Shown: positions 49,565-60,747, counted from the stretch's first letter. The stretch is 64,000 bases of DNA from Enterobacter sp. JUb54 (GCF_014298075.1 NZ_CP060418.1:2356001-2420000); one strand, 5' to 3'. The notes: a model not told the origin generated them from the letters alone. Made by a program: numbers and translations.

Positions 49565-50287
49565 ATGTTGAGTCTACGCGCAGTCAATCAGTACTACGGA
49601 AGCCAGCACACACTATGGAATGTCGACCTTGAACTACGGTCCGGCGAGTGCACCTGTGTGATGGGACTTCAGGGAATGGGGAAAACCACGCTCATTAACT
49701 GTATTACCGGCCATCTCCCGGTGGCCAGCGGCAGTATGACCTGGCAGGAGATCGGTTCGCCGCCCTGCGATATCACGCCGCTCTCCGCGCAATCCCGGGC
49801 GATTATCGGCATCGGCTATGTGCCGCAGGACAAGCGAATTTTTTCGCAGCTCAGCGTGGAAGATAATCTGCATATTGCGCTGGCTGCCGGCGGCAATCCT
49901 GGTGCGGTGGTGAAAGGTGAGATTTACGATTTATTCCCCGACCTGTACGGCCAGCGCCAGCATAAAGGCGCGATGCTGACCGAAGATGACCAGTATCAGC
50001 TGGCGCTGGCCAGAGCGCTGATCGTCCAGCCGCGCCTGCTGATCCTGGATGAACCATCACGCGGCAGCGGCCAGCACTTCATGCATAAACTGGGGGATTT
50101 ACTGGTGCGTCTGAACCGCGATATCGGCTTAACGGTGCTGCTCGCAGAGCAGCACCTGCCGTTTATTCGCCGGGTGGCTGATCGCTTTTGCCTGCTACAC
50201 CGCGGGCGTAACGTGGCGCAAGGCAGCGTTATTCAGCTGGATGAACCACTGCTGGCGCAATGGATGACGCCTGATCCAGCGCGTTAA
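49565..50287 (+). CDS. Orphan UrtE-like ABC transporter ATP-binding protein
   Basis: A 240-residue ATPase closest in pattern to UrtE/LivF, the branched-chain amino acid and urea importers. It shows LRAVNQYYGSQHTLW, Walker A GLQGMGKTT (about 35-43), GIGYVPQDKRIFSQLSVEDNL, Walker B RLLILDEPSRGSG and the H-loop in LLAEQH. The signature LSGGQQQ is replaced by LTEDDQYQ, which should weaken or abolish hydrolysis. AAGGAG precedes the ATG. There are no permease or binding-protein genes nearby. The last 59 bases overlap bioD on the other strand. Nitrogen control through sigma54 is predicted. Confidence 0.8.
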   Translation: MLSLRAVNQYYGSQHTLWNVDLELRSGECTCVMGLQGMGKTTLINCITGHLPVASGSMTWQEIGSPPCDITPLSAQSRAIIGIGYVPQDKRIFSQLSVEDNLHIALAAGGNPGAVVKGEIYDLFPDLYGQRQHKGAMLTEDDQYQLALARALIVQPRLLILDEPSRGSGQHFMHKLGDLLVRLNRDIGLTVLLAEQHLPFIRRVADRFCLLHRGRNVAQGSVIQLDEPLLAQWMTPDPAR

Positions 50288-50951
50288 GGTCAATATACTG
50301 CCCGAGGTCGTCGCGCTGCGCGGCGTCCGAAAGCCATGGGATCTCCCCCAAAAATGGCGTCGGCAGCAGGCGTTTCAGGGTCGCCAGATACTCGACATGG
50401 CGCCTGCCCGGCGGCTGGATATCGTTGGCGATCCAGCCGACCAGCGGCAGCCCCGCCTGGCGTACCGCCAGGGCGGTGAGCAGCGCATGGTTGATGCACC
50501 CCAGTTTGATGCCGACCACCAGAATGACCGGCAGTTGCTCATCGCGCACCCAGTCGGCAAAGCTCAACGTGGGGGATAGCGGCGTGAACCAGCCGCCAGC
50601 GCCTTCCACCAGCACCCATTCGGCAAGATTTTCCAGCTCGCGCAATCCGGCAGACAGCGCCCCGGCCGTAATCGGCCGCCCCTCATCTGCGCTCACGATA
50701 TGCGGTGACGTCGGCTCCTCGAAGGTCAGCGGATTCACCTGGGCGTAGCTCAGCGCCACGGCGCTGTTGCGCTGCAACGCCAGGGCATCTTCGTTACGCA
50801 ACCCCTGCGCCGTCAGCTCGCTTCCGGACGCCACCGGCTTATAGCCCGCGCTTTTCAGACCCGACAGATTCGCCGCCTGCAACAAGGCGCAGCTGGAGAT
50901 GGTTTTCCCGACTTCAGTGTCGGTTCCGGTGACGAAAAAACGTTTAGTCAC
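50229..50951 (-). CDS. bioD: Dethiobiotin synthetase BioD
   Basis: A 240-residue ATP-dependent enzyme that closes the ureido ring of dethiobiotin. The P-loop is GTDTEVGKT and [11 protein letters not shown] is the substrate loop. I start at GTG 50951 ([11 protein letters not shown]), since AGGAG is 9 bases upstream and E. coli bioD also starts with GTG at this place. The C-terminus is about 15 residues longer than E. coli BioD (225 aa), ending [14 protein letters not shown] inside the convergent ATPase gene. It overlaps bioC by 8 bases. Confidence 0.93.
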   Translation of the reverse strand: MTKRFFVTGTDTEVGKTISSCALLQAANLSGLKSAGYKPVASGSELTAQGLRNEDALALQRNSAVALSYAQVNPLTFEEPTSPHIVSADEGRPITAGALSAGLRELENLAEWVLVEGAGGWFTPLSPTLSFADWVRDEQLPVILVVGIKLGCINHALLTALAVRQAGLPLVGWIANDIQPPGRRHVEYLATLKRLLPTPFLGEIPWLSDAAQRDDLGQYIDLNALDQASSIAPAVVHPAE

Positions 50952-51699
50952 GTTCAATGACTCCTGTAAAAAGATGGTACGTCAGCGGGCACTGGCCCTG
51001 CTGTTGTGGCCAGGCCAGCTGCAGCTGACGCAGTTTTCCCCGGCTCAGCGGTGGCGCATGGCGCCCCTGATGCAGATGCGTGGCGCCGATCCCTTTCAGC
51101 GAGCGCATCGCGCTCAGAGCATCGGCAAACGGCAGGCCGATCTCGTGGACCTGCCCGACGGCCCGCCGCCCGGTCAGCGCCTCGCGCACCGCCTGTTCGC
51201 TGAGAAAGCGATTGGCATGCGGGTGGCTATCGATGGCGCGCCAGGCCTGATTCAGTTCCGGCAGCGAACCGGACAGCAGCGTGGTAAACGCCACCTTGCC
51301 GCCGGGGCGCACCACCCGGCACAGCTCGTCAATGGCGTCGGCCAGGCTGTCGCACCACTGCACCGCCAGGTTGCTCCACGCCAGATCGACGCAGGCATCG
51401 GGCAGCGGCAGCGATTCGATATCGCCCTCCACGTAACGATCGGCGCACTGGTCACGCCGCGCCTGGGCCAGCATCTCAGCCGAAAGATCCAGCGCGGTGA
51501 CCTCGCTTCCGGCCTCACGCCAGTAGCGGCTCATGCTGCCAGGGCCGCAGCCGGCATCCAGCACCGTGGCAAAGGCCCGCTCGTTGAGCTGGTGCAGCAG
51601 GCGCGCGGCGCTGATCCGCTGGAGCGCGTCGTGTTGCGAATAGTGGCTGGCCGCCCGGCCAAAGGCCGCGGCAACCGCGTGTTTATTGACTCTCGCCAT
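50944..51699 (-). CDS. bioC: Malonyl-ACP O-methyltransferase BioC
   Basis: A 251-residue SAM-dependent enzyme that methylates malonyl-ACP, starting pimelate synthesis for biotin. The SAM-binding motif [13 protein letters not shown] is at about residues 48-60, and later [12 protein letters not shown]. Same length as E. coli BioC. It overlaps bioF by 17 bases. Confidence 0.95.
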   Translation of the reverse strand: MARVNKHAVAAAFGRAASHYSQHDALQRISAARLLHQLNERAFATVLDAGCGPGSMSRYWREAGSEVTALDLSAEMLAQARRDQCADRYVEGDIESLPLPDACVDLAWSNLAVQWCDSLADAIDELCRVVRPGGKVAFTTLLSGSLPELNQAWRAIDSHPHANRFLSEQAVREALTGRRAVGQVHEIGLPFADALSAMRSLKGIGATHLHQGRHAPPLSRGKLRQLQLAWPQQQGQCPLTYHLFTGVIERD

Positions 51700-52840
51700 G
51701 CAGCACCTCCAGCAGACGGCTGATGTCAGTGGCGTCGTGCGCGGCGGTCAGCGTCAGGCGCAGACGCGCGCTCCCCGCCGGTACCGTCGGCGGACGAATG
51801 GCCGTTGCCCAACAACCCTGATCGCGCAGACGCGCCGCCAGCCGTAATGCCCGGCCGTTATCGCCGACGATCAGCGGTTGAATCGCGCTACGTGATGCGC
51901 TCAGCGTCCCCGGGAATGTGGCCATGCCGTCGCGGAACTGCGCCACATGACGCGCCAGTTTTTCCCGCCGCTGCTGACCATCATCGCTGCGGATCACCGC
52001 CAGCGCGGCGCTCAGCGCCACCGCCTGAGCCGGCGGCATCGCGGTGCTGTAGATCAGGTGACGAGCAAACTGCAGCAGATAGTCTGCCAACGCGTCGTCG
52101 CACAGCACCGCCGCACCGCTGACGCCAAAGGCTTTACCGAAGGTCACCACCAGCAGTTCAGGGCGAACGTTCTGCACATGGCAGCTGCCGCGCCCCTCCT
52201 CGCCCACCACGCCTATGCCGTGGGCATCATCCACCAGCAGCCAGCCGTCAGCGACCCGGGTAGCCTCGGCAATGGCGGCGAGCGGAGCGCTGTCGCCATC
52301 CATACTGAATACCCCTTCCGTCACCACCAGCTGTTGTCCCGCCAGCGGCTTGCCCAGCAGTTCGCTCAGCTGCTGCACGTCGTTGTGCGCAAAACGCCGC
52401 AGCGCCGCCGGACTGAGGCTCGCGGCCTCCAGCAGGGAAGCATGGCTCAGCCGGTCCGCCACCGTGCGGTCGTCCTTGCCGAGCAGCGCGGCAATCAGCG
52501 CCTGATTGGCGGCAAACCCGGAGATAAACAGCAGCGCGCGCGGATAGCCCAGCCACTCCGCCAGCGATGTTTCCAGCTGGCGATGCGCCTCGCTGTAGCC
52601 GCTGACGTGGCCGGAGCCGCCGCTGCCGACACCGTAGCGCGTTGCCCCCTGCTGCCAGGCGGCGATAATTTCCGGGTGTTGGCTCAGCCCGAGATAATCA
52701 TTGCTGGAGAAATTGAGCCAGCGCTGGCCGTCGCGGGTCAGCCAGCGTCCGGCCCCCTGCTCCACCGGCTGACGGCGGCGAAAGGCATCCGCCTCCCGTC
52801 GCTCGCTCAGCGCCTGATCAATGCGTTGCTGCCAGCTCAT
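51683..52840 (-). CDS. bioF: 8-amino-7-oxononanoate synthase BioF
   Basis: A 385-residue PLP enzyme that condenses pimeloyl-ACP with alanine. The PLP lysine is Lys236 in [15 protein letters not shown] contains the Asp that holds the cofactor ring. It matches E. coli BioF (384 aa). It overlaps bioB by 4 bases (ATGA). Confidence 0.96.
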   Translation of the reverse strand: MSWQQRIDQALSERREADAFRRRQPVEQGAGRWLTRDGQRWLNFSSNDYLGLSQHPEIIAAWQQGATRYGVGSGGSGHVSGYSEAHRQLETSLAEWLGYPRALLFISGFAANQALIAALLGKDDRTVADRLSHASLLEAASLSPAALRRFAHNDVQQLSELLGKPLAGQQLVVTEGVFSMDGDSAPLAAIAEATRVADGWLLVDDAHGIGVVGEEGRGSCHVQNVRPELLVVTFGKAFGVSGAAVLCDDALADYLLQFARHLIYSTAMPPAQAVALSAALAVIRSDDGQQRREKLARHVAQFRDGMATFPGTLSASRSAIQPLIVGDNGRALRLAARLRDQGCWATAIRPPTVPAGSARLRLTLTAAHDATDISRLLEVLHGESQ

Positions 52841-53877
52841 AGCGCCGCCGCGTTGTAATATTCCTCAGTGTCCGGGGTACGTAATACCTGCTCAAGGCGC
52901 TGCTGCTGTTCGTTATCGCCTTCCAGCACCGCCGTTTGCTGCGGGTTAAGCCCGAGCTTACGGAACAGCTGCAGGTCTTTGTCCTCTTCCGGGTTCGGCG
53001 TGGTCAGCAGCTTGCAGCCGTAGAAAATCGAGTTGGCGCCGGCCATAAAGCACATCGCCTGGGTCTGCTCGCTCATCTGCTCACGGCCGGCGGACAGTCG
53101 CACATAGGAGGATGGCATCATGATCCGCGCCACCGCGATGGTGCGGATAAAATCAAAGGCATCGACGTCGTCGTTATCGGCCAGCGGCGTACCCTTGACC
53201 TTGACCAGCATGTTGATAGGCACGCTTTCCGGCGCCGTCGGCAGGTTTGCCAGCTGCAACAGCAGCCCGGCGCGGTCTTTCTCCGTTTCGCCCAGGCCGA
53301 CGATCCCGCCTGAACAGACCTTAATCCCGGCATCGCGCACTTTGTCGAGGGTATCCAGACGCTCCTGGTAAGTACGGGTGGTGATGATGTTGCCGTAGAA
53401 TTCCGGCGAGGTATCCAGGTTGTGGTTGTAGTAATCCAGACCGGCTCCCGCCAGACGCTGCGCCTGGTTATCGGTCAGGGTGCCGAGGGTCATGCAGGAC
53501 TCCAGCCCCATCGCCTTGACCCCTTTGACCATCTGCTCGAGATACGGCATATCGCGCTCGTGCGGGTTTTTCCAGGCGGCCCCCATACAAAAACGGGTTG
53601 AGCCGGCGTTTTTCGCCTGACGCGCCGATTCCAGCACCTGCTCCACTTCCATCAGGCGCTCAGATTCCAGCCCGGTTTTGTAGCGCGCGCTCTGCGGGCA
53701 ATATTTACAGTCTTCCGGGCAGGCGCCGGTTTTAATCGACAGCAACGTGCTGACCTGAACCTGACGCGGGTCGAAGTTCTGACGGTGGATTTGCTGCGCT
53801 TCAAACAGCAGGTCCAGTAATGGTTTGTTAAATAACTCAGTAACTTGCGACATTGTCCAGCGTGCGTGGTGAGCCAT
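52837..53877 (-). CDS. bioB: Biotin synthase BioB (radical SAM)
   Basis: A 346-residue radical SAM enzyme that puts sulphur into dethiobiotin. Cluster cysteines are Cys53, Cys57 and Cys60 (CPEDCKYC). Further conserved cysteines are in FCMGAAW, ESCMTLG and VCSGGIVG. I start at MAHHARW (53877), equal in length to E. coli BioB; the longer frame adds four residues only. First gene of bioBFCD. Confidence 0.97.
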   Translation of the reverse strand: MAHHARWTMSQVTELFNKPLLDLLFEAQQIHRQNFDPRQVQVSTLLSIKTGACPEDCKYCPQSARYKTGLESERLMEVEQVLESARQAKNAGSTRFCMGAAWKNPHERDMPYLEQMVKGVKAMGLESCMTLGTLTDNQAQRLAGAGLDYYNHNLDTSPEFYGNIITTRTYQERLDTLDKVRDAGIKVCSGGIVGLGETEKDRAGLLLQLANLPTAPESVPINMLVKVKGTPLADNDDVDAFDFIRTIAVARIMMPSSYVRLSAGREQMSEQTQAMCFMAGANSIFYGCKLLTTPNPEEDKDLQLFRKLGLNPQQTAVLEGDNEQQQRLEQVLRTPDTEEYYNAAAL

Positions 53878-53920
53878 TGGCCTCTCCAAAGGGTTTTGTT
53901 AATTGTCGGTTCGGTTTATA

Positions 53921-53956
53921 CTCGTAAACCTAAATGTTTTCAGAATGGTTTACAAG
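53921..53956. promoter_or_regulatory. BirA operator between bioB and bioA
   Basis: The arms CTCGTAAACC and GGTTTACAAG are 16 bases apart, as in the E. coli bio operator (40 bp in total). It lies in the 85-base gap between the divergent bioB and bioA genes. Biotinoyl-AMP-bound BirA represses both promoters. Confidence 0.85.
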
Positions 53957-53962
53957 TCGCTT

Positions 53963-55252
53963 ATGACAACGGACGATCTCGCCTTCGATCGGCGCCACAT
54001 TTGGCACCCCTACACCTCCATGACCTCCCCTTTGCCGGTTTATCCGGTGGTGGCTGCTCACGGCTGCGAGCTGTCCCTCGCCAGCGGTGAGCAGTTGGTT
54101 GACGGCATGTCGTCGTGGTGGGCGGCGATCCACGGCTACAATCACCCGCGCCTGAACGCGGCGATGAAAGCGCAGATTGACCAAATGTCACACGTGATGT
54201 TTGGCGGTATCACCCACCCTTCGGCGGTCGCGCTGTGCCGTCAGCTGGTGGCGATGACCCCGGCATCGCTGGAGTGCGTGTTCCTCGCCGACTCCGGCTC
54301 GGTGGCGGTGGAAGTGGCGATGAAAATGGCCCTTCAGTACTGGCAGGCGAAAGGCCAGCCGCGCCAGCGTTTTCTGACGTTCCGCAACGGCTACCACGGC
54401 GATACCTTCGGCGCGATGTCGGTCTGCGATCCGGACAACTCCATGCACAGCCTGTGGCAGGGTTATCTGCCGGATAACCTGTTCGCCCCGGCGCCGCAGA
54501 GCCGCTTTGACGGCGAGTGGGATGAGCGGGATATGGTGGCGTTTGCCCGGCTGATGGCGGCCCATCGTGAAGAGATTGCGGCGGTGATCCTCGAACCGAT
54601 CGTCCAGGGGGCGGGCGGAATGCGGATGTACCACCCGCAGTGGCTGAAGCGCATTCGTCAGATGTGCGACCGTGAAGGCATCCTGTTGATTGCCGATGAG
54701 ATCGCCACCGGATTTGGCCGCACCGGCAAGCTGTTTGCCTGCGAACATGCGGGAATCGCGGCGGATATTCTGTGTCTCGGCAAAGCGCTGACCGGCGGGA
54801 CCATGACGCTGTCGGCCACCCTGACCACCCGGGACGTCGCGGAGACCATCAGCAATGGTGAAGCGGGCTGCTTTATGCACGGCCCGACGTTTATGGGCAA
54901 CCCGCTGGCCTGCGCGGTGGCGGCTGAAAGCCTGAGCATCCTCCAGACCGGCGAGTGGCAGCAGCAGGTGGCGGCCATTGAAACACAGCTCAACGCCGAG
55001 CTGGCCCCGGCGCGGGAATCACCGCTGGTGGCCGATGTCCGGGTGCTGGGCGCCATCGGGGTGGTGGAGACCCGCCGCCCGGTCAACATGGCGGCGCTGC
55101 AGCGGTTCTTCGTCGAGCAAGGAGTGTGGGTCCGCCCGTTCGGTCGCCTGATTTACCTGATGCCGCCGTACATCATTACGCCAGAACAATTGAGTCGCCT
55201 GACGCAGGCGGTTAACGCTGCGGTTCAGGAAGAAATATTTTTTAGCGAATAA
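53963..55252 (+). CDS. bioA: Adenosylmethionine-8-amino-7-oxononanoate aminotransferase BioA
   Basis: A 429-residue PLP aminotransferase that makes 7,8-diaminopelargonate with SAM as amino donor. The PLP lysine is Lys274 ([10 protein letters not shown]). [13 protein letters not shown] carries the Asp that contacts the cofactor nitrogen. I start at MTTDDLAFD (53963), same length as E. coli BioA; upstream in-frame codons lie in the BirA operator. Confidence 0.96.
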   Translation: MTTDDLAFDRRHIWHPYTSMTSPLPVYPVVAAHGCELSLASGEQLVDGMSSWWAAIHGYNHPRLNAAMKAQIDQMSHVMFGGITHPSAVALCRQLVAMTPASLECVFLADSGSVAVEVAMKMALQYWQAKGQPRQRFLTFRNGYHGDTFGAMSVCDPDNSMHSLWQGYLPDNLFAPAPQSRFDGEWDERDMVAFARLMAAHREEIAAVILEPIVQGAGGMRMYHPQWLKRIRQMCDREGILLIADEIATGFGRTGKLFACEHAGIAADILCLGKALTGGTMTLSATLTTRDVAETISNGEAGCFMHGPTFMGNPLACAVAAESLSILQTGEWQQQVAAIETQLNAELAPARESPLVADVRVLGAIGVVETRRPVNMAALQRFFVEQGVWVRPFGRLIYLMPPYIITPEQLSRLTQAVNAAVQEEIFFSE

Positions 55253-55321
55253 GGGACGGTAATGCTGCGCCACACGCGCTACACTTCTTTGCTAATCAGT
55301 AGATTAACCTGAGGAGAGGCG

Positions 55322-55798
55322 ATGAAATTAATCAGTCATGATTTGCTGGATGGCGCAAAGCTGCCCAATCGTCATGTATTCAACGGCATGGGCTACGATG
55401 GCGACAATATTTCACCCCATCTGGCGTGGGACGAAGTCCCTGAGGGAACCAAAAGCTTCGTGGTGACCTGCTTTGACCCGGATGCGCCGACCGGCTCCGG
55501 CTGGTGGCACTGGATTGTGGCCAACCTTCCTGCTGATACCCGCGTTTTGCCGCAGGGTGCCGGTTCAGGTCAGGCGGAACTGCCCGAAGAAGCGATTCAG
55601 ACCCGTACCGATTTCGGTCAGGCAGGCTACGGCGGCGCGGCGCCACCGAAGGGTGAGACCCACCGCTATATCTTTACCGTCCACGCGCTGGATGTTGATA
55701 AAATTGATGTCGATGAAGGCGCCAGCGGCGCGATGGTTGGCTTTAACGTCCATTTCCATTCATTGGGCAGCTCATCGATTACCGCCCTGTTTAGCTAA
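55322..55798 (+). CDS. ybhB: YbhB, PEBP-family protein
   Basis: A 158-residue cytoplasmic protein of the phosphatidylethanolamine-binding/Raf-kinase-inhibitor family. Family motifs are CFDPDAPTGSGWWHWIVANLP and GETHRYIFTVHALD. Same length as E. coli YbhB. GAGGAG precedes the ATG. It is followed by two REP elements. Confidence 0.93.
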   Translation: MKLISHDLLDGAKLPNRHVFNGMGYDGDNISPHLAWDEVPEGTKSFVVTCFDPDAPTGSGWWHWIVANLPADTRVLPQGAGSGQAELPEEAIQTRTDFGQAGYGGAAPPKGETHRYIFTVHALDVDKIDVDEGASGAMVGFNVHFHSLGSSSITALFS

Positions 55799-55800
55799 CC

Positions 55801-55883
55801 CCCCGGATGGCGGCGTAAACGCCTTATCCGGGACAGGTTGGTGCAATTTGGTAACCCGGGTAAGGCGTCAGCCGCAACCCGGG
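55801..55883. repeat. Pair of REP elements (BIME) between ybhB and hutT
   Basis: The first (55801-55832) reads CCCCGGATGGCGGCG-TAAA-CGCCTTATCCGGG. The second (55855-55883) is inverted, CCCGGGTAAGGCG-TCA-GCCGCAACCCGGG. Both match the REP consensus. They sit between convergent genes and probably serve as message ends. Confidence 0.85.
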
Positions 55884-55899
55884 AAAACCCAAACGATGA

Positions 55900-57288
55900 C
55901 TACTCTGTTACCGCCAGCACGGCATTTTTGCGCACCCGCGCAAACCATACCGCGGTCAGCAGCCCCAGCCACACCAGGCCGGCGATCAGCGCAATCCGCG
56001 TCTCTTCCACCATCCCCAGCACCGCGATCACGATCCCCATAAACAGCAGCGTCAGCAGCGGCGCCACCGGCCAGAACGGCACCGGGAACTCAATCTGCTG
56101 ACGCTCTTGCGCCGACAAACCGCGACGCATAGCGAAGTGCGACAGCAGGATCATCAACCACACCCACACCGTGGCAAATGCCGCCAGGGAGGCAATCAGC
56201 ACGAACACCTGCTCCGGCATCAGGTAGTTCAGCACCACCGCCGCCAGCAGCGCCACGCCCATCACCACCACCGTCATCCACGGCACGCCGTTGCTGGCAA
56301 TGCGCAGGAAGCTTTTCGGCGCCATCCCCTCTTTGGCCATGCCGTACATCATGCGACCGGCGCCAAAGATATCGCTGTTAATCGCCGAAATACTGGCGCT
56401 GATGACGATGATATTCAGAATGGTCGCCGCCGCTGGGATCCCCAGGCCGCTAAAAATCAGGACGAAAGGACTGCCCTGCTCACCGAAGCTGTTCCACGGG
56501 AAAATCGCCATCAGGATCGCCAGCGTGCAGACGTAGAACAACACGATACGCAGCGGGATGGTATTGATGGCCTGCGGGATCACCTTCTTCGGGTTCTGCG
56601 CTTCGGCGGCGGTGACGCCGATAATCTCAACGCCGCCAAAGGCGAACATCACGATCCCAAGCGAGGCGATTATCCCCTGCCAGCCGTTCGGGGCAAAACC
56701 GCCGTGGCTCCACAGGTTTTCCAGCCCGGTAGCCGGGAAGCTGTTGCCAAAACCAAAGAAGATGATGCCGCCGCCCGCGACGATCATCGCGATAATCGCC
56801 ACCACTTTCACCAGCGACAGCCAAAACTCCATTTCGCCGAAAATGCGCACGTGGCACAGGTTCATCGCGCCGATGAAGAAGATAATGCTCAGCACCCAAA
56901 TCCAGCGCGGTACATCGGGGTACCACAGCCCCATGTAGATACCAAACGCGGTGACGTCCGCCAGGGCGACGATCACCATCTCGAAGGTGTAGGTCCAGCC
57001 GGTAATAAACCCGGCCAGCGGCCCGAGATACTGCCGGGCATAGCTACCGAAGGAGCCGGAAACCGGCTGGCGTACCGCCATTTCCCCCAGCGCACGCATG
57101 ACGATAAATACCGCCAGGCCGCCGATCAGATAGGCCAGCAGTACCGCCGGTCCCGCGGCTTTGATCGCGGCCGAAGAACCATAAAACAGCCCGGTCCCGA
57201 TAGCGGAACCCAGCGCGATAAAACGAATATGTCGGGCATTCAGCCCGCGCAGCAGGTGTGGCTTTTGTGGCGATGGTTGTTGTTGCAT
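55900..57288 (-). CDS. hutT: Histidine permease HutT (APC family, ProY-like)
   Basis: A 462-residue amino acid permease with 12 predicted membrane helices. The signature at the N-terminus is [24 protein letters not shown] and [18 protein letters not shown] follows in the sixth helix region. It resembles ProY and the HutT permeases. As it lies 97 bases after hutH on the same strand, histidine is the likely substrate. Transport specificity is inferred from position. Confidence 0.85.
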   Translation of the reverse strand: MQQQPSPQKPHLLRGLNARHIRFIALGSAIGTGLFYGSSAAIKAAGPAVLLAYLIGGLAVFIVMRALGEMAVRQPVSGSFGSYARQYLGPLAGFITGWTYTFEMVIVALADVTAFGIYMGLWYPDVPRWIWVLSIIFFIGAMNLCHVRIFGEMEFWLSLVKVVAIIAMIVAGGGIIFFGFGNSFPATGLENLWSHGGFAPNGWQGIIASLGIVMFAFGGVEIIGVTAAEAQNPKKVIPQAINTIPLRIVLFYVCTLAILMAIFPWNSFGEQGSPFVLIFSGLGIPAAATILNIIVISASISAINSDIFGAGRMMYGMAKEGMAPKSFLRIASNGVPWMTVVVMGVALLAAVVLNYLMPEQVFVLIASLAAFATVWVWLMILLSHFAMRRGLSAQERQQIEFPVPFWPVAPLLTLLFMGIVIAVLGMVEETRIALIAGLVWLGLLTAVWFARVRKNAVLAVTE

Positions 57289-57385
57289 ATGCGAGTGTCC
57301 TGATAATTTTTGTATGACGACAAATATGCGTGTAGGACGGTCGGGGGACGTTATCCCCCCGACGCGGGTACAGAAATACGAAGGG

Positions 57386-58918
57386 TCAGATCTGACCAGG
57401 CAAGATGGCAGGAAGCAGTCGGGTCAGGTGGCGTGCCGCCAGCAGGGCGATAGCCTGTTCAATGTCCGGCGCGAAGAAACGATCCTGGGTGTAATGCGAG
57501 ACCCGTTCACGCAGCAGATGGCGGGCCTCTTCCAGCAGCGGGCTGCTGGCCAGTCCTTCGCGCATATCCAGCCCCTGCACCGCGGCCAGCCACTCGACGG
57601 CCAGCACGCCGCGGGTGTTTTCAGCCATCGCCCACAGACGACGCCCGGCAGCCGGTGCCATTGAGACGTGATCTTCCTGGTTTGCCGAAGTCGGCAGGCT
57701 GTCGACACTGTGCGGATGCGACAGCGCTTTGTTCTCGCTGGCCAGCGCCGCGGCGGTAACCTGGGCAATCATAAAGCCGGAGTTCACGCCACCATTTTTG
57801 ACGAGGAACGGCGGCAGCTGTGACATATGGCTGTCCATCATCAGCGCAATACGGCGCTCTGACAGCGACCCGATTTCAGCGATCGCCAGTGCGAGATTGT
57901 CCGCGGCCATCGCCACCGGTTCGGCGTGGAAGTTGCCGCCAGAGATAACCTCGTTTTCACTGGCAAAGACCAGCGGGTTATCGGAGACCGCGTTGGCTTC
58001 AACCAGCAGAACCTCGGCGGCCTGGCGAATCTGGGTCAGGCAGGCGCCCATCACCTGCGGCTGACAGCGCAGAGAGTACGGGTCCTGAACTTTGGTACAG
58101 TTATGGTGCGAGCGGGAAATCTCGCTGTCCTCGGTCAGCACGTGGCGATACAGCGCCGCCGCATCAATCTGCCCGCGTTGGCCGCGTGCGTCGTGGATAC
58201 GCGGGTCAAACGGACGACGGGAGCCCAGCGCAGCTTCGGTTGTTAACGCACCGCACACCACCGCCCCGGCAAACAGGTCTTCCGCTTCAAACAGGCCACG
58301 CAGCGCAAACGCCGTTGACGCCTGAGTGCCGTTGAGCAGCGCCAGCCCCTCTTTTGCCGCAAGGGTAATCGGCGCCAGGCCGACTTTTTCCAGCGCCTGA
58401 CGAGCGGGCATCCACTCGCCATCAACCCGCGCTTTGCCTTCGCCTAACAGGGTCAGCGACATGTGAGCCAGCGGCGCCAGGTCACCGGAAGCGCCGACCG
58501 AGCCTTTCGCCGGGATCCACGGCGTAACGCCTTTGTTCACCAGCTGAATCAAGGCCTGAATCACGCTCAGACGAATACCGGAGAAGCCGCGGGAGAGGCT
58601 GTTGATCTTCAGCACCATAATCAGGCGCGCCATCTCATCATCCAGCGGTTCGCCAATCCCCGCCGCGTGGGACAACACCAGCGAGCGCTGCAGGTTTTCC
58701 AGGTCGTCCGTCGAAATCCGCGTTTGCGCCAGCAGGCCAAAGCCGGTGTTAATGCCGTAGGCCGTGCGCCCTTCGGCCAGAATCGCGTTGACGCAGGCCA
58801 CGCTTTCATCGATCGCGGCAAACGCGCGTTCATCCAGGGTCAGCGTCAGCGGCTGGAGATACACCTCGCGCAGCTGCGCCAGACTCAGTTGACCAGGAAT
58901 CAGTGTTAAGTTTTTCAT
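57386..58918 (-). CDS. hutH: Histidine ammonia-lyase HutH
   Basis: A 510-residue enzyme that turns histidine to urocanate and ammonia. The self-made MIO cofactor forms from Ala143-Ser144-Gly145 in [14 protein letters not shown]. The catalytic Tyr near 53 ([10 protein letters not shown]) is present. The start is 1 base after the hutU stop (TGAAATG). Confidence 0.96.
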   Translation of the reverse strand: MKNLTLIPGQLSLAQLREVYLQPLTLTLDERAFAAIDESVACVNAILAEGRTAYGINTGFGLLAQTRISTDDLENLQRSLVLSHAAGIGEPLDDEMARLIMVLKINSLSRGFSGIRLSVIQALIQLVNKGVTPWIPAKGSVGASGDLAPLAHMSLTLLGEGKARVDGEWMPARQALEKVGLAPITLAAKEGLALLNGTQASTAFALRGLFEAEDLFAGAVVCGALTTEAALGSRRPFDPRIHDARGQRGQIDAAALYRHVLTEDSEISRSHHNCTKVQDPYSLRCQPQVMGACLTQIRQAAEVLLVEANAVSDNPLVFASENEVISGGNFHAEPVAMAADNLALAIAEIGSLSERRIALMMDSHMSQLPPFLVKNGGVNSGFMIAQVTAAALASENKALSHPHSVDSLPTSANQEDHVSMAPAAGRRLWAMAENTRGVLAVEWLAAVQGLDMREGLASSPLLEEARHLLRERVSHYTQDRFFAPDIEQAIALLAARHLTRLLPAILPGQI

Positions 58919-58919
58919 T

Positions 58920-60605
58920 TCAGCGTTGCCCCTGCGTTGCTGCCACCATAGGAAGATTTAGTCCTTGTTCTGCTGCGCACTCGATAGCGATGTCGTAACC
59001 GGCATCCGCATGGCGCATCACCCCGGTCGCCGGGTCGTTATGCAGCACGCGGGCGATACGCGCGGCGGCGTCATCGGTACCGTCACAGACGATAACCATC
59101 CCGGAGTGCTGGGAGAAGCCCATGCCTACGCCGCCACCGTGGTGCAGTGACACCCAGGTCGCGCCGCTGGCGGTATTCAACAGCGCATTCAGCAGCGGCC
59201 AGTCGGACACCGCGTCCGATCCGTCACGCATCGATTCGGTTTCGCGGTTCGGGCTGGCTACCGAGCCGGAATCCAGGTGGTCACGGCCAATGACAATCGG
59301 CGCGGAGACTTCACCGCTGCGCACCATTTCGTTAAAGGCCAGCCCCAGCTTCTGCCGCCACTCCAGTCCCACCCAGCAAATACGCGCCGGCAGCCCCTGG
59401 AAACTAATACGCTCGCGCGCCATATCCAGCCAGTGGTGCAGATGCTGATCGTCGCTGATGATCTCTTTCACTTTGGCATCGGTTTTATAGATATCCTGCG
59501 GATCGCCGGAGAGCGCCACCCAACGGAACGGGCCGATGCCGCGGCAGAACAGCGGGCGAATATAGGCCGGGACGAAGCCTGGGAAATCGAACGCGTTTGC
59601 CACGCCCATCTCCTGGGCCATCTGGCGAATGTTGTTACCGTAGTCGAAGGTCGGGACGCCCATCTCATGGAAGGCCAGCATCGCCTGAACGTGGTCAGCC
59701 ATCGCGCGTTTAGCCGCTTCAATGGTGCCCTGCGGATCGGAGACCGCTTTTTCCTGATACTCTTCCCAGCTCCAGCCCTTCGGCAGATAGCCGTGCAGCG
59801 GGTCGTGGGCGCTGGTCTGGTCGGTGACCATATCCGGGCGCACGCCGCGTTTCACCATCTCCGGCACGATTTCGGCGGCGTTGCCGCACAGCGCGATGGA
59901 GATAGCCCGGCCTTCTGCGGTGTATTTTTTGATACGCGCCAGCGCATCATCCAGCGAGGTCGCCTGCTCGTCGACGTAGCGGGTACGCAGACGGAAATCG
60001 ATACGGCTCTGCTGGCATTCGATGTTCAGGGAGCAAGCGCCGGCAAGGGTCGCCGCCAGCGGCTGCGCGCCACCCATGCCGCCCAGACCAGCGGTCAGCA
60101 CCCAGCGCCCTTTGAGGCTGCCCTGATAATGCTGACGGCCCGCTTCGACGAAGGTTTCATAGGTGCCCTGCACGATGCCCTGGCTGCCGATATAGATCCA
60201 GCTGCCGGCGGTCATCTGGCCATACATCGCCAGACCTTTCGCGTCCAGCTCGTTGAAATGTTCCCAGGTTGCCCAGTGCGGTACCAGGTTGGAGTTGGCA
60301 ATCAGCACGCGCGGTGAGTTTTCATGGGTTTTAAAAACGCCAACCGGCTTGCCGGACTGCACCAGCAGTGTCTCATCGCTCTCCAGGTTTTTCAGCGCCT
60401 TCACGATAGCGTCATAGCATTCCCAGTTGCGCGCCGCGCGACCAATGCCGCCGTAGACCACCAGTTCATGCGGGTTCTCGGCAACATCGGGATCAAGGTT
60501 ATTCATTAACATGCGCAGCGGGGCTTCGGTCAACCAGCTCCGGGCATTCAACGTTGTGCCTCGCGGTGCACGTACGTCTTGCTGGCGATATTTGCTTTGC
60601 GACAT
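58920..60605 (-). CDS. hutU: Urocanate hydratase HutU
   Basis: A 561-residue NAD+-dependent enzyme that converts urocanate to imidazolonepropionate. Conserved blocks are [41 protein letters not shown] and the C-terminal [18 protein letters not shown] start at MSQSKYRQQ (60605), since GGAGA is just upstream and the longer frame would take in the leader. First gene of hutUHT. Confidence 0.96.
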   Translation of the reverse strand: MSQSKYRQQDVRAPRGTTLNARSWLTEAPLRMLMNNLDPDVAENPHELVVYGGIGRAARNWECYDAIVKALKNLESDETLLVQSGKPVGVFKTHENSPRVLIANSNLVPHWATWEHFNELDAKGLAMYGQMTAGSWIYIGSQGIVQGTYETFVEAGRQHYQGSLKGRWVLTAGLGGMGGAQPLAATLAGACSLNIECQQSRIDFRLRTRYVDEQATSLDDALARIKKYTAEGRAISIALCGNAAEIVPEMVKRGVRPDMVTDQTSAHDPLHGYLPKGWSWEEYQEKAVSDPQGTIEAAKRAMADHVQAMLAFHEMGVPTFDYGNNIRQMAQEMGVANAFDFPGFVPAYIRPLFCRGIGPFRWVALSGDPQDIYKTDAKVKEIISDDQHLHHWLDMARERISFQGLPARICWVGLEWRQKLGLAFNEMVRSGEVSAPIVIGRDHLDSGSVASPNRETESMRDGSDAVSDWPLLNALLNTASGATWVSLHHGGGVGMGFSQHSGMVIVCDGTDDAAARIARVLHNDPATGVMRHADAGYDIAIECAAEQGLNLPMVAATQGQR

Positions 60606-60644
60606 CGGGGGTTCTCCTGACAATGAACGTTGTTGATGTAGATA

Positions 60645-60673
60645 CATATACTTGTCTATACAAGCATGCGCAA
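60645..60673 (-). promoter_or_regulatory. hutU promoter with HutC operator
   Basis: On the minus strand TTGCGC (-35, 60668-60673) and TATATG (-10, 60645-60650) are 17 bases apart. The palindrome CTTGTCTATACAAG (60651-60664) fills the space between them, so the HutC repressor would block polymerase directly. Confidence 0.8.
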
Positions 60674-60693
60674 GCCAGGATTTAACAGAAATG

Positions 60694-60726
60694 ATACAAT
60701 TTTGCTATATTGCGTCAGCAATCACG
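60694..60726 (-). promoter_or_regulatory. NAC and CRP sites upstream of hutU
   Basis: On the minus strand ATAGCAAAATTGTAT (60694-60708) exactly fits the NAC pattern ATA-N6-TNGTAT, centred about 63 bases before the start of transcription. TGCGTCAGCAATCACG (60711-60726, plus strand) fits CRP (TGTGA-N6-TCACA) with two mismatches, centred near -81. These are the positions known for K. aerogenes hutU. Confidence 0.75.
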
Positions 60727-60747
60727 TTTTACTGACGCCGGGTATTA

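Noticed and set aside
49255-49632. 125-codon plus-strand frame between uvrB and the ATPase gene
   Set aside because: It runs through the NtrC-like sites, the sigma54 promoter and the ATPase start, has no ribosome site and no similarity that I recognise.
56107-57303. 398-residue plus-strand frame opposite hutT
   Set aside because: Shadow of a membrane-protein gene, dominated by His, Arg and Asp from reversed hydrophobic codons; no family motif.
59277-60317. 346-residue plus-strand frame opposite hutU
   Set aside because: Lies wholly within a highly conserved gene; no ribosome site or domain.
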